64,000 bases of DNA from UBA9926 sp913064795 (GCA_045560765.1 JBJKZD010000010.1:248001-312000); one strand, 5' to 3'; shown: positions 17,330-27,170, numbered from the stretch's first letter. Translations and numbers: made by a program. Notes: generated from the letters alone by a model not told the origin.

Positions 17330-17995
17330 CTAGGCAATTCGTTTTTGGAGTACAGGAGGCAGATAGGTTCCCAAGTAGCTCTTGCCTGCCCGTTTGGCTT
17401 CGTCAACCATGGCATTGGTGATCGTGTTGTGTTCGATTACCGAGACCGACAATGGGACATCGCACATTTCTAGAAAGAAAAAGAACGGATCAAAATGCTC
17501 GGGTAATTTAGGTAATTCAAAATAATCGTCAAAAATATCGTGGATGACATGGCTGATCGCTATTCCGCTGACATGATCTGCGAGGCGAACCTGAGCAGGG
17601 GCCCGCCCGCTGAGCCAGATTTGCATGGCCGCAGGGTTCTCTCGGTACATGCGAACGGCCTGATCGATCAAGGTGTCGGCCAGCTCATGCCAAGATGTAA
17701 ACCCTCTACCAGCAACGGCCGCTTGAAACCCCGCTCCAAAATGCGCTGCAATCTCCTTGGCCAATGCGCCAAGTAGGTCATAGCGGTTCGCAAAAAAATG
17801 ATAGGCGGATCCTTCAGGCACCCCTGCTGCTTCAGAAACTTGCTTGAATGAAAGTTCCTCAATTGGGGTGGATTGGAGCAGGGCGGCTGCAGTCTCGAGC
17901 AGCTGTTTGCGCCGGGTATTGCCCCGCTCTTGGACGTGCTGGCGTTGACGACGCCTGCCGACCACCTGGCGAGGTTGTGCGAGTTGGGCTGACAT
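17330..17995 (-). CDS. TetR family transcriptional regulator
   Basis: 221 residues from ATG at 17995. A basic N-terminal tail (VVGRRRQRQHVQERG) precedes a TetR_N helix-turn-helix: TRRKQLLETAAALL, LSFKQVSEAAGVPEGSAYHFFANRYDLLGAL at about 30-75. The C-terminal half is an all-helical ligand domain. An in-frame extension to 18142 exists but adds 49 residues with no TetR similarity and would cover the likely promoter and operators. As head gene of the nine-gene unit, 10 bases from the next gene, it is probably an autorepressor released by the pathway substrate. Confidence 0.9.
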   Translation of the reverse strand: MSAQLAQPRQVVGRRRQRQHVQERGNTRRKQLLETAAALLQSTPIEELSFKQVSEAAGVPEGSAYHFFANRYDLLGALAKEIAAHFGAGFQAAVAGRGFTSWHELADTLIDQAVRMYRENPAAMQIWLSGRAPAQVRLADHVSGIAISHVIHDIFDDYFELPKLPEHFDPFFFFLEMCDVPLSVSVIEHNTITNAMVDEAKRAGKSYLGTYLPPVLQKRIA

Positions 17996-18006
17996 AGATC
18001 GATAAT

Positions 18007-18045
18007 AAACCGAGTTAGCTCGAATTAATACCGAATTCTCGGTTT
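18007..18045 (-). promoter_or_regulatory. Candidate TetR operators and promoter upstream of the catabolic operon
   Basis: Two short palindromes, CGAG-N4-CTCG (18011-18022) and CCGA-N4-TCGG (18031-18042), have centres 20 bp apart and are nested in an outer inverted repeat AAACCGAG/CTCGGTTT (18007-18014, 18038-18045). They begin 12 bases before the TetR start. On the minus strand an A/T-rich TATTAAT between them could serve as a -10 box. The arrangement suits TetR-type autoregulation. The protein-site match is inferred from position only. Confidence 0.55.
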
Positions 18046-18787
18046 TTGATTGAGGAGATGGGCTCGCCAATGTGCCTATACAAATCGAAGTCCACCCGAT
18101 CTTAAACACTTGTGGATGATCCGATGAGCGGAGGATAAACACTTAAGGCACATTGGCTAGGGGATGGATATAGCAAACCCATTACAAACTCAGCAGCTAA
18201 TTATTGAGCCCGTAACAATCGAGCTAGCTAAATCGCCAGATCCACAGAAGTTTTCAGCCAAAGAATTAGGCTAAGACAAAAACTATTGGACGAAAAATGA
18301 CTCAGGTAAAAAAGAATGGGTATCGAAAGGATGGCGGAGCACAAATCTGGCGAATAATAAGAGGGTAATCAAAGGCGTTGCCTGGCAACCATCTGGCCAC
18401 GGACCGAACCTATAGAGGATCAAGAGCCTGCCTCATGAGTCGGGCAGTTTAGTGGGGGGCATGCAAGAATAGCGCGGGGCTGGAGACCGCGGCTTTCGCC
18501 GGTCTGTGCTTACAGAGAAATGCGCGAACAATCGGGCGGGTTGAAAAGGCCTCCCTAAAAAATAGAGCCAAAAAAAGGCAGTGGTTAAGGTGGGTGGGGT
18601 TCAGCGGAGCGAGGGTTGACGAGCTTCACCTTAAAAGATGGCGGCGGAGGAAAAGAGACTGGCGGCTACTGTCTGAGCTGGACTTAAAAGCGTCCTCTCA
18701 CTTTGCTCACAAGCACTAGGTTCTGGCGTTTAGTCCAGAGGCCAGACCGAAGAACCCGGCCCCCGGATTATCTCGAGCGAATGCGCT
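18046..18787. other. Intergenic region, no supported gene
   Basis: About 740 bases with no convincing coding sequence. A 36-codon plus-strand ORF starts at ATG 18164, but it matches nothing I recognise. There is a run of GC-rich, unstructured sequence from 18400 to 18780. This gap separates the TetR-led operon from a second broken SDR gene on the same strand and may be decayed former coding sequence. Confidence 0.4.
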
Positions 18788-19554
18788 TTAGCGGGGCGCG
18801 AATCGCTGCCCACCGTCGACGCGAAGTGTCGAGCCATTCATCATGGCGGACTCAAAGATTGCAATCGCCATCACCGCAAACTCGTGGGGCTGGCCCATAC
18901 GCTTGGGGAATGCAGCATCTTTGGTGAGTTGTAACGCACCTTCATCAGGAATGCCGGCGGTCAAGCCTGTATCGAAAAGACTGGGGGCAATGGTCATACA
19001 CCGGATGCCATGGGTTCCGAGATCACGGGCCATGGTGAGTGTCATAGCAGCGATTCCGCCTTTCGCAGCCGTATAGGCCACTTGTCCGATCTGACCCTCA
19101 AAAGCGGCAATCGATGCCGTGTTAATCATGACGCCGCGCTCTCCATTGCTGTTGGGTTCGTTGCTTGCCATGTGCTGCGCCGCGATCGAATTGATGTTAA
19201 ACGACGCAATGAGGTTGAGATCAATGATTCGTCTAAAGTCATCGAGTGAATGTCGGCTGCCATCTTTTTTGATGGTTCTTTGGGCGACGCCGCCCCCCAG
19301 CGGTATTGACCATAAAGTGGAGCCCGCCGAGTTCGGCGACCGCAGCGCTGATGGTCGACTCCATGCCCTCATAGTCCATGACGTTGCAGGGGTGAAAAAT
19401 GCCGCCGAGATGATTCGGCAACGCTTGCGCCGTCTGATTGCTCAAGATCTAAAATAGCGACCTTGCCGCCTCTTTCCGCGAATTTCGTTGCTGTCGCTCG
19501 GCACATGCCTGATGCGCCGCCGACAAATAATCCATAACTGCCCGCGATTTCCAT
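18788..19554 (-). pseudogene. SDR (3-hydroxyacyl-CoA dehydrogenase type II-like), two frameshifts
   Basis: Three successive frames spell one SDR. Frame A (from 19554): GLFVGGASGMCRATA and KVAILDLEQ. Frame B: FHPCNVMDYEG and LHFMVNTAGG. Frame C: GGVAQRT, NLIASFNINSIAA, NTASIAAFEGQIGQ and catalytic YTAAKGG, ending with RVDGGQRFAPR. The motifs resemble the HSD10/type II 3-hydroxyacyl-CoA dehydrogenase group. Each junction needs removal of one base: one near 19395-19412, where a five-A run lies at 19395-19399, and one in the six-C run at 19293-19298. The repaired gene is 254 residues, the expected size. Either pseudogene or sequence error. Confidence 0.85.
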
Positions 19555-20086
19555 GTTGATTCCTCGTGTTTGATTCAGATGTTGCTCTGCACAGCGGATC
19601 TACTGATGCTTTGCAGCTCAGTATTATTGACGCGTCTTAGTCGGCGCGTCAAAGGGCCCTTGTTCAGCTGAATATTGAGAAGTTCAGGTATGCGTTTAGC
19701 CGCTTTGATGATCGGACGGGGGATGCATCACTTAGATGCCAGGCAGCAATCGGTCTTTAGCGAAATAAGGCTCGGCCGGGGTACAGGAATCTGTGCTTTT
19801 GCCCAATGATTTAGGCCGCTATCAAGAATGTTCTGTGCAGTCGATGGATCAGTTGGCCCCGTCGATTTGGTTCGCAAGATACGACCCATCGGCGAGCTCG
19901 GGGCTAAGTTGGCTGCAACCGTCTCGTGTCTTGATTAGATCAAATCCACAAGGCGATCGACAGGCTTTGGAGTCATTACCAAAAAGCGCAATAATCCATA
20001 ATTTAGGGCGAAAGAGGGCTTGACAGAGTAGCAGGCTTTTAAGATTCTTAGATATGAATAAATTCATTTTTAAGAGTGAGACGCTG
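19555..20086. other. Intergenic region between divergent SDR relic and S8 protease
   Basis: About 500 bases between genes on opposite strands. It should contain the protease promoter. No RNA gene, strong hairpin or conserved ORF was seen; small ORFs on both strands lack motifs. Confidence 0.4.
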
Positions 20087-21295
20087 ATGAAAAACGTGTT
20101 TAGCGCAACTGTCCCGCGACGATTATTGAGCCTTGTTGGGCTAGCGACTTTAGGGATTGCCCAGTTGGCCTATGCGAAACCCGACCAAGCTAGTTTTGGG
20201 TTAGATTCCTCGGTTCTAAACGCCCATAACCGGTGCATTGTGCAATTGAAGGATAATGTGCCTCGGGCGGATGTTGAGGGCAGGGCGCGGGGTATGTTGG
20301 CGCGGGCCAATGCAATGAACAATGCGGCCGCTAAGCTAAAGCATACCTATAAGCATTCGATCAAAGGTTTCACGCTGTCGATGCCCTGCGAGCAAGCCGC
20401 CAAAGCATTCGGTAACGATCCAATGGTGAAAAGGCTCTCACCGGACGGTGTGGTATACATGAATCCGCGCCCGCCAGGAAAAGGTCCCGGCGGTGGCGGC
20501 GGCGGTGGTGATAATCCAGATCCGCAAATCACGCCTTGGGGCGTTACGGCTGTTGGTGGCTCTAGAAACGGCATAGGCTATACCGCCTGGGTGTTAGATA
20601 CAGGCATTGATCTTGATCATCCTGATTTAAATGTAGATGCATCGCGGGGGTTTTCAGCATTTAATAAGGGTAAAGATAGCGGCGTTGATGACGGCCAAGG
20701 CCATGGCACCCACGTTGCGGGTACGATCGCGGCACTGGACAATACGCAAGATGTGGTTGGGGTCGCAGCGGGTGCAACGGTTGTCCCTGTGAAGGTCCTC
20801 GACAGGCGGGGTTCAGGAAGCATCTCCGGCGTCATTGCAGGCGTTGATCATGTCGCCGCCAATGCCCAGTCAGGGGACTGTGCCAATATGAGCCTCGGCG
20901 GTGGAGCCTACGCGCCCCTCGATGAGGCTGTGATAGCGGCGGCAGCGACCTCAGGCGCATACTTTGTGCTAGCAGCGGGCAATGAGAACCGAGACGCCAG
21001 CAGCAGTTCGCCAGCCCGGGCCAATGGGCTCAATGTGTTCACGATTTCAGCGCACGACTTCGATGGTCGAATGGCCTCCTTTTCAAATTATGGCAATCCG
21101 CCGGTGGACTATGCTGCCCCAGGCGTGAACGTCCTATCGACGAAGAAAGGCGGAGGCACGGTGGCCTATAGCGGTACATCGATGGCGGCGCCCCACGCCT
21201 GCGCAGTGATCATGCTTACCGGCGGCAATCCCAACACCAGTGGTACGATAAGCGGCGATAAGGATAATGACCCCGACGCCAAGATCAGTCTGTAA
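20087..21295 (+). CDS. Secreted S8 family serine protease (subtilisin-like)
   Basis: 402 residues from ATG at 20087; an ATG at 20054 would add 11 residues and spoil the compact signal peptide. The Sec signal ends LAYA before KPDQ. Residues about 40-125 are an I9-type propeptide (RCIVQLKDNVPR, MVKRLSPDGVVYM), followed by a Pro/Gly linker. The catalytic triad is complete: D in WVLDTGIDLDHPD, H in GHGTHVAGT, S in GTSMAAPHA, with the oxyanion asparagine in LAAGNEN. The domain ends shortly after the serine motif with an acidic Asp-rich tail and no C-terminal secretion domain. A general extracellular or periplasmic endoprotease that may supply peptides to the dipeptidase gene downstream. Confidence 0.93.
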   Translation: MKNVFSATVPRRLLSLVGLATLGIAQLAYAKPDQASFGLDSSVLNAHNRCIVQLKDNVPRADVEGRARGMLARANAMNNAAAKLKHTYKHSIKGFTLSMPCEQAAKAFGNDPMVKRLSPDGVVYMNPRPPGKGPGGGGGGGDNPDPQITPWGVTAVGGSRNGIGYTAWVLDTGIDLDHPDLNVDASRGFSAFNKGKDSGVDDGQGHGTHVAGTIAALDNTQDVVGVAAGATVVPVKVLDRRGSGSISGVIAGVDHVAANAQSGDCANMSLGGGAYAPLDEAVIAAAATSGAYFVLAAGNENRDASSSSPARANGLNVFTISAHDFDGRMASFSNYGNPPVDYAAPGVNVLSTKKGGGTVAYSGTSMAAPHACAVIMLTGGNPNTSGTISGDKDNDPDAKISL

Positions 21296-21838
21296 GCGAT
21301 GGCTGTAGCACCAGTGCTTGTCAGAAGAAGGTGCCCGTCAGGACCCAGCTTCGCCAAATTGACCCAAAGCGTTTTCTCAAGCGTCTCGGTTTAGAGGCGA
21401 GGCATGGCTGAAGGTTGCGCGCCCAGACTTCCTGGGCGCAAATCAATGGCAGTGTTTTATGAGGTTGGACGATGCTTAAGAAAATGCCGAGTGTGGGCAC
21501 AGCGCTGACACACCTCGAAAACTAGCCTTTTACTTTGAGATTTTCCCTCCAAGTGCTTCGCCATAAGTGCTTCTAGTTGAGAAGGTTCAGATCAGCGCTT
21601 TTAGATCCGTTCTTAAAAGGCAAGCCCTCGCGCGCAAGCCGTACCAGATAAGTTGCTCGAGAAAAGTCTATCTATGCAGGCCAGCCTATAAAAAGGTTGT
21701 TGGAGCAAAAGGCCCACCGGCGAAAGCCTACCGATCAAAAATACCTGCTGGTCGTCGACAACGTTGGGGTAACCACTCGAACGCGTAGCCAATTTTAAAT
21801 TCGGTTGCTATAGTCCCGAGCCCAACTGAGGCTACCCC
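21296..21838. other. Intergenic region after S8 protease
   Basis: About 540 bases with no supported gene. The plus-strand ORF at 21567-21788 has no recognisable motif. The dipeptidase promoter should lie near 21790-21830. No strong terminator hairpin with a T-run was seen after the protease. Confidence 0.4.
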
Positions 21839-23146
21839 ATGAAGAATATTGCGCTTGATCGATTACCTCTCGCACAGACCCTGTCACTGCTCATTGCGCT
21901 GTCATGGTCAAGTGAAGGGTTTGCTGCTACTTCGCAAGCGCTTACTTATTCACCACTAGCGCGTGCCCAGCAAATTCATGACGACCTGCTCGCTTTGGAT
22001 GCCCATGTCGACATCGAGATACCGGGCCAGCCTTCAAGCTATGTGGGTCCAGATGGCTTGTCTAAGGTTGCACCGGAAAAAATGCGGGCCGGCGGACTGG
22101 ATGCAGCGGTGATGACGGTTGCGGTTGGCCCCAAACCGCGAACAGCGGAAGGCTATGCTGAGGCCAAGCAAATCGCCGAGGCCGAATTGGCTGCGGTCGA
22201 TATGCTCATCGCTGATCCTGATCATCAAATGGTGCTGGCGAGGTCTGCCGAGCAACTGCTCGAGCGCGCACGCCGCAGGGGAGAAAGGCGCTGATCTTGG
22301 GTCTGCAAAATGCGCTGATCTTTGGACGAGGATGCATGGGAGCAGTGGATCGATATTTCGAGCGCGGCGTTCGCGTGTTTGCGCTGACCCACATGGGGTC
22401 ATAACGATTTTGCAGATTCATCGAGGCCGCTCTTTGATGCTGACCTAGGCAGTCGTGAGCCAGATGCCGAGCATGGCGGGTTATCTGATCTGGGAAGGGC
22501 CGCGATCGGGCGCGTTAATGCGTTGGGGGGCATCGTCGACATCTCCCAACTCTCCAAGGAGGCGGCGCTTGAAGTCATGGCGTTGTCCTCCGCTCCGGTG
22601 ATTGCGAGTCATTCCAACGTGCGGGCGTTGACCCAGGTAAGCCGTAACTTATCCGATGAAGAAATCGACCGGATTGGCGAGACTGGCGGGGTCATTCATG
22701 TGGCGCCTTTTGCCGGCTATCTGTTTGACTCAAACGACCCAAAGATCGATGCCGAGATTAAAACCATCCGTCGAGCTGCGGGCATTGATGAGACGTATCT
22801 CTACCCCTTTGAGCTGTATTGGGAGATTCAAGACCCGGTGGTCAAGGCAGCCTTCCTGAAGGGGATCCGCGGGCTGCTCGGGCCAATCAATCTCGATACC
22901 ATGCTAGACCACGTCGACTACATTGCCAAACGGATAGGCACTGAGCACATTGGCATTGGCACCGATTTCAACCACGGCAGTGGGATCGAGGGATTTCAGG
23001 ATGCCTCCGAAGCGTTCAATGTGACCAAAGGTTTGATCGAGCGGGGTTATAGCGATGCCGATATTGCCAAGATCTGGGGGGGCAATTTTATCCGGGTCTG
23101 GCGTAAAGCCGAGCAAGCCCGCACCGCAGGCGCACCAGAGGTCTAG
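21839..23146 (+). pseudogene. Membrane dipeptidase (peptidase M19), two compensating frameshifts
   Basis: Exported zinc dipeptidase of the renal dipeptidase family. A signal peptide ending EGFAA is followed by the metal motif ALDAHVDIE near residue 50. The frame then breaks: one base is missing in the A-run at 22284-22286, and one extra base occurs in or beside the G-run 22395-22399. Between them the shifted frame reads KALILGLQNALIFG and GVRVFALTHMG, and after the second shift NDFADSSRPLFDADLG, exactly the expected M19 core. The rest is intact: GGIVDISQLS, VIASHSNVRAL, HIGIGTDFNHG, WGGNFIRVW. Both outer parts share one frame, so the repaired protein would be 435 residues. The breaks affect only about 38 codons. 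Either pseudogene or sequence error. Confidence 0.87.
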
Positions 23147-23202
23147 CTTTTGGCGCAAAAGAGGGGTTGTGCCTTAATCATCTGGTCTGAAAGGAGACGG
23201 GT

Positions 23203-23535
23203 ATGAAAACAAGAATGATCACCGAGATGGGAATGGGCTCGGATGTCCATGGGCGTGATTATACCCAGGCTGCTGAGCGTGCAGTCTTTGATGCCATTCA
23301 CCATTCAAGTCTGCATTTTTTTAAAGCGCTGGATCGATCGGCCAGAGATATGCAGATAGAACTGATTATTGGTGTGCCAGAGCCGGACCTGGTGGACAGC
23401 GCCAGGGTTGCAGCAGCTCTGCCCTACGGAACCGTTGAGATTCGAGTCGAGAAGGGTGGGCTTGAAATCCCGACCGAGGAGGGTGATGCGATTGTGATCG
23501 CCAATGCCGGTATTGTTGTCCATCTCGATCTGTAG
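23203..23535 (+). CDS. Lin0512 family protein
   Basis: 110-residue protein of the small, uncharacterised Lin0512 family. Recognised from the N-terminal RMITEMGMGSDVHGRDYTQAAERAVFDAI region (residues about 4-32), the central IELIIGVPEPDLVD and the C-terminal EGDAIVIANAGIVVHLDL. There is no signal peptide and no membrane segment. A strong ribosome site (AGGAGA) lies 7 bases before ATG. It follows the dipeptidase gene by 56 bases on the same strand, so they may be co-transcribed. Molecular function unknown. Confidence 0.8.
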   Translation: MKTRMITEMGMGSDVHGRDYTQAAERAVFDAIHHSSLHFFKALDRSARDMQIELIIGVPEPDLVDSARVAAALPYGTVEIRVEKGGLEIPTEEGDAIVIANAGIVVHLDL

Positions 23536-23649
23536 TGGGACTGGTGCGCCCTAGAGCGTCCGTAATCCTCTGTTTCAAGGGCTTGATACTCATGCTTGAG
23601 TTCAAAGGGTTTGGGTGAATTGCCATCCCGCGAGGGCGCAAGGCTGTAA

Positions 23650-24795
23650 CTAGGAATGATCGACATCTGGTGTTTGTACCCATACCGAGCCGCGCCCGCG
23701 CCAGTAGGCAAAAGCCAAGCAAAGTGCCATCGCGAGGGCAACGGTCAGCCACACCGTCGATGGACCGGCGGTCTGATAAAGATAGCCGCCGCCGAGGCTT
23801 GCAGCGGCCGCCACAACCAGCCCGGTCGCGCCAAACAAGCCTTGCCCAGCGGCAAGCGCTTGCTCTCCGCTCGCTTGACCGACCGCGAGTTGCGACGCAG
23901 GCATGCTCACCGCGTCAAACACCGCATGAATGATCAGCGGTAAGCAGATCCACCAAATGGATTCAATGAAGGCATAGCTGATGATCATCAGCATGGCGAC
24001 GCCGAGGGTCTTCACCAAAAGCAGCAGAAGGTTTTGTCGCGCCGCATATCCTCCGGCATAGGGCGCGATGAAGATCATGGGTAGGGTGAAAAGGCTCATG
24101 GTCACACCAATGTAAAGTTGGCTTGCTCCAAGATCCGAGATGAACAGCGCCCAAATGGCATCGAAGGCGCCTACCGCTAAATAAAAGGCAACGCCCAAGG
24201 CAAGGCAACTTTGCATTGCGGGGCGCTTGATTAAGGCGCGCATTGGATTACGAAGGGGGGATTCGCTGCCCGGAATATCCACCTTGAGTACGAATGGGAA
24301 AACGATGATCAAGATCGCGGTCAGGCAATAAAAGGGCAGTGAAATACCGCCGATCTCAAACAAGACCGAGGCGACAATGGGCCCCATTAAAAATCCCACC
24401 ATTTCCCATGCGGCGAGACGTCCGAGCATCTCTCCTGCTTTGTTCGGATTTAAGACGAAGGCTAACCGGCGCATTGCGGGGCGCACGGCGCCGGCCCCAA
24501 ATCCCAATAAAACACGCGCCAAGATCCAAGCCGCCAGAGAGTCTGCAATGCACATCCATCCTGCGCCGAGAATACTGAGCACCATTCCGAGGCGCATCAA
24601 GAGTGGCCCGCGGCCGAGATCCGCCAATCTGGACAACGAAATTTGTGCGAAAAAACCAGCCAAAAAAGCAGCCGCTGTGATGACCCCGATCTCGAATTCA
24701 GAGAATCCATAGATTGAACGCAGCTGGGCGAGCAAAGTAAAAATAGCGGCGTAGCCGCTCATCAGCACTGTGCTCAAAAGGTAAAGTGGTCGCAA
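23650..24795 (-). CDS. MFS transporter
   Basis: 381-residue Major Facilitator with about 12 membrane segments. The first-half loop carries LSRLADLGRGPLLMRLG near residue 60, a variant of the GxLaDrxGrkxxl motif, and the second half carries YAGGYAARQNLLLL. The start is uncertain: the TTG at 24795 lacks a clear ribosome site, and in-frame codons extend a little upstream without an ATG. It is convergent with the Lin0512 gene and stands alone, about 210 bases downstream of the phosphotransferase gene. Substrate unknown; drug or sugar efflux is possible. Confidence 0.8.
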   Translation of the reverse strand: MRPLYLLSTVLMSGYAAIFTLLAQLRSIYGFSEFEIGVITAAAFLAGFFAQISLSRLADLGRGPLLMRLGMVLSILGAGWMCIADSLAAWILARVLLGFGAGAVRPAMRRLAFVLNPNKAGEMLGRLAAWEMVGFLMGPIVASVLFEIGGISLPFYCLTAILIIVFPFVLKVDIPGSESPLRNPMRALIKRPAMQSCLALGVAFYLAVGAFDAIWALFISDLGASQLYIGVTMSLFTLPMIFIAPYAGGYAARQNLLLLLVKTLGVAMLMIISYAFIESIWWICLPLIIHAVFDAVSMPASQLAVGQASGEQALAAGQGLFGATGLVVAAAASLGGGYLYQTAGPSTVWLTVALAMALCLAFAYWRGRGSVWVQTPDVDHS

Positions 24796-25005
24796 GGTGA
24801 AGATGTCCAGAGCGCAGAGCGGGTTAAGGTTTGTGCCAGCGAATGCAGCGCGGCAGTTGGGGCCCGCGGCGGGCTCAGAAGACCGCTGTTTGCAAGCTCA
24901 GAGTATTATTCCGATCCATTGGCAGGATGCAACCTTTGATTCTAGGCGCCGTTTTTGAACCTCGTTTCTATCCTGCTGAAGGTTTGTAGGGTAAACACCG
25001 AAGAC

Positions 25006-26295
25006 TTATCCGGATGGCGTTGAAAGACCTCCCCGTCGCTTGAGCGCCTGTAGCGCAGTTTTAAAGAGTAGTGGCACAGCAAATCCTTTGCCGACGCTCT
25101 TTGAGGAACCGTTAAGTAAGATTTTCTCGCGGAGGCCAATGTCCGTCTTTGCCTGAAAAAGAAGCTTGGCAGCTCTTGCGAGCCCCTCTCGAAGGACCGG
25201 CACCACCCAACGATACTGGGGGAAAAGCGTTGTCATGATGGTTGAGAGCCAAAGGCTGCGGATCAGCAAACCGGCCTCCATGGCCAAAACAATATCGTCG
25301 ATCTCAGTCTCTCGAAATTCCCTCATATCCATGCCCGATTCGATGCAGGCATCGCGATACCCCTTGGCCAGTGCACGGCGGTTTGCGAGGGAGGGGTATT
25401 TTTTAGAACGGGGCTCAGGGTCGTGCAGGTAGCAACCGAGGTCAGCGGCGGCGGGCAGTCGCATGACGCGGTCATAGTCGATGAGCACCAGGTCAGGATT
25501 GGCTGAGGTACTGGCGCTGCGGATCATGGTGTTGTCGTACTTGAGGTCTCCATGGCCCACGACCAAGCGCCCCATCAATGAATTGGGGTCAAGCAGACCA
25601 AAGATGGCTTCTCCGAGTTGAGCGACGCCTTCAACATCGCCTTCGGTCAAGTGTTCGGTGACCAGTATATCGATGAAGGATCTCCCAAATCGTTGATAGC
25701 TACCCAACTCAACAATGCGCTGCTTGGTGGTTTCGTTTTCTACAGAGTCGATGGCGACCGCTTGCTCATCACGCCCTAGTTTCTCCGTAAGCCCTTGATC
25801 GAACCACTGAGAATCTAAGCCGTGCAGCTCTCCGACGGCATTGCCCAAAGCAGCCGCATAATGTCGCGCCTCGGGTCCGTTCATCAGCGTGGCGTCACCG
25901 ACGCTGCCTACGATAAATTCTGTGATGCAAACATTCGGCGCGTCCATGTTGTCTTGATACAACAAACTTGCATGTCGAGGGTGGGCGCCCCAGGCCCGTT
26001 GCGCTGCGGCAGGTATCCACGGGTCGGAAGTTTTAAAAAAAAGCTCTATTGCTGGGTCTTCACCATGGTTGCCCGGCATTCTAAGTAACAGTGGCAAAAT
26101 GCCTGAGCTGTCCGCCGCAACTTTAAAAACGGCGGCGCCTGAATAACCCCCGGTCAGAGCGTCGACCCTGATCGCTTGTTCGTCAACTGCGCCCCATGCC
26201 GGAAAGATATCGCTCAGGAGTTTTAGGATCGCTGTCGTGTCGCCTTCGGCCAGTCTGGCTCGGTCTTCGTCTCTTAAAGGAACATTATCGCTCAA
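25006..26295 (-). CDS. Aminoglycoside phosphotransferase/choline-kinase-like phosphotransferase
   Basis: 429-residue kinase-like (APH fold) protein. A glycine-rich TGGYSGAAVFKV near residue 50 corresponds to the nucleotide loop. The catalytic Brenner loop is HGDLKYDN near 245 (H-x-D-x5-N type), followed by the metal-binding IDYDRV near 270 and a C-terminal helical part. Start TTG at 26295 is supported by GGAGAATAACC just upstream. Such enzymes phosphorylate small hydroxyl or amino compounds; the target here is unknown and an antibiotic-resistance role is not implied. Monocistronic in appearance, with the MFS gene downstream on the same strand. Confidence 0.85.
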   Translation of the reverse strand: MSDNVPLRDEDRARLAEGDTTAILKLLSDIFPAWGAVDEQAIRVDALTGGYSGAAVFKVAADSSGILPLLLRMPGNHGEDPAIELFFKTSDPWIPAAAQRAWGAHPRHASLLYQDNMDAPNVCITEFIVGSVGDATLMNGPEARHYAAALGNAVGELHGLDSQWFDQGLTEKLGRDEQAVAIDSVENETTKQRIVELGSYQRFGRSFIDILVTEHLTEGDVEGVAQLGEAIFGLLDPNSLMGRLVVGHGDLKYDNTMIRSASTSANPDLVLIDYDRVMRLPAAADLGCYLHDPEPRSKKYPSLANRRALAKGYRDACIESGMDMREFRETEIDDIVLAMEAGLLIRSLWLSTIMTTLFPQYRWVVPVLREGLARAAKLLFQAKTDIGLREKILLNGSSKSVGKGFAVPLLFKTALQALKRRGGLSTPSG

Positions 26296-27170
26296 GGTTA
26301 TTCTCCTGACTCATAAGGAACAGTATTACGGGGCAGTGCGCATGTAAATGATGGACAAGCACGGCCTCAACCGCAGTGTCGAGGCCTCAAGCTAACGTCT
26401 TACCCCGAGTTGGAGGTATCAACACTCCAGTTTAAGCCCCTGTTGTCTGAACAAAAGATGCTGCCTTCTAACCCGGTATCGGTATCGGTATTGGCGACCG
26501 ACAAACACACTCGATCGCTTGCTCCTGAACTGGAGGTCTGCAACTCCAAGGCGGTGGTATAGCTGCGCTCGACCCGGTCACTTTCGAGCGGTAGCCTGAG
26601 CCTGAAAACCCGCTGTCTTGGGGATCAAATACGCGTGTCCAGTTGGTGGCGACATCTGATACTGTGATTGATCAGAGAATGGCAGTTTTAATTCAACCTG
26701 AAAGAATAAATGTATTTTGAACAGAAGAACTGGCGTTAATCTCAGCACGAGCGCTGGCTTTGGGCGGCAACTATAAGCTAGCTGTAGAGCATGTTTCGTT
26801 ACCGACGGAAAATTCGTAATAAAAATAGGAGTAAAACCGCAATCTAAGAATAGCGAGCGCGGCAAATGCGATAATTTGAGTCCGTCAATTTTTGGGTTTT
26901 CAAACGAAACCGCCCCTGTTGAAGTGATAGCATCGGGGAAGGTTTAAAATAGGCTTTCAACGATCTAGCCCTGTGCGGGGTGCTGACCACCGCGTATCGT
27001 TGCTCGGTAAAGGCGGTTGCCTTCAAGCGGCAACAGTGCAATGTTCTGTATCAAGGTGGGTTGGCTGGCGAAACCTACCTAACACAGTCGGCATTTTAGG
27101 CGGGAGTTGTCAGAGGGTCGCAGACCCTCGCGCTCAGGCGCCATCAACACAATGATTGGGAATCTAAACA
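26296..27170. other. Intergenic region before the acyl-CoA carboxylase
   Basis: About 875 bases without a supported gene. Visible: a hexamer-like run GGTATC, GGTATC, GGTATT at 26475-26492, and two similar short hairpins of form TGGAG...CTCCA at 26411-26429 and 26531-26548, 120 bp apart. The minus-strand ORFs in it have no motifs. Promoter elements for the carboxylase are expected near 27000-27160 but none is close to consensus. Confidence 0.4.

Noticed and set aside
18164..18274. 36-codon plus-strand ORF in the gap upstream of the TetR operon
   Set aside because: A weak ribosome site and no known counterpart; too short to support without conservation.
18703..18927. Plus-strand ORF near the second SDR
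   Set aside because: Antisense to the C-terminal end of the SDR with the conserved VDGGQRF motif; not coding.
22119..22448. Plus-strand ORF spanning the dipeptidase break
   Set aside because: It is another frame of the frameshifted dipeptidase; the homologous residues lie in the other two frames.
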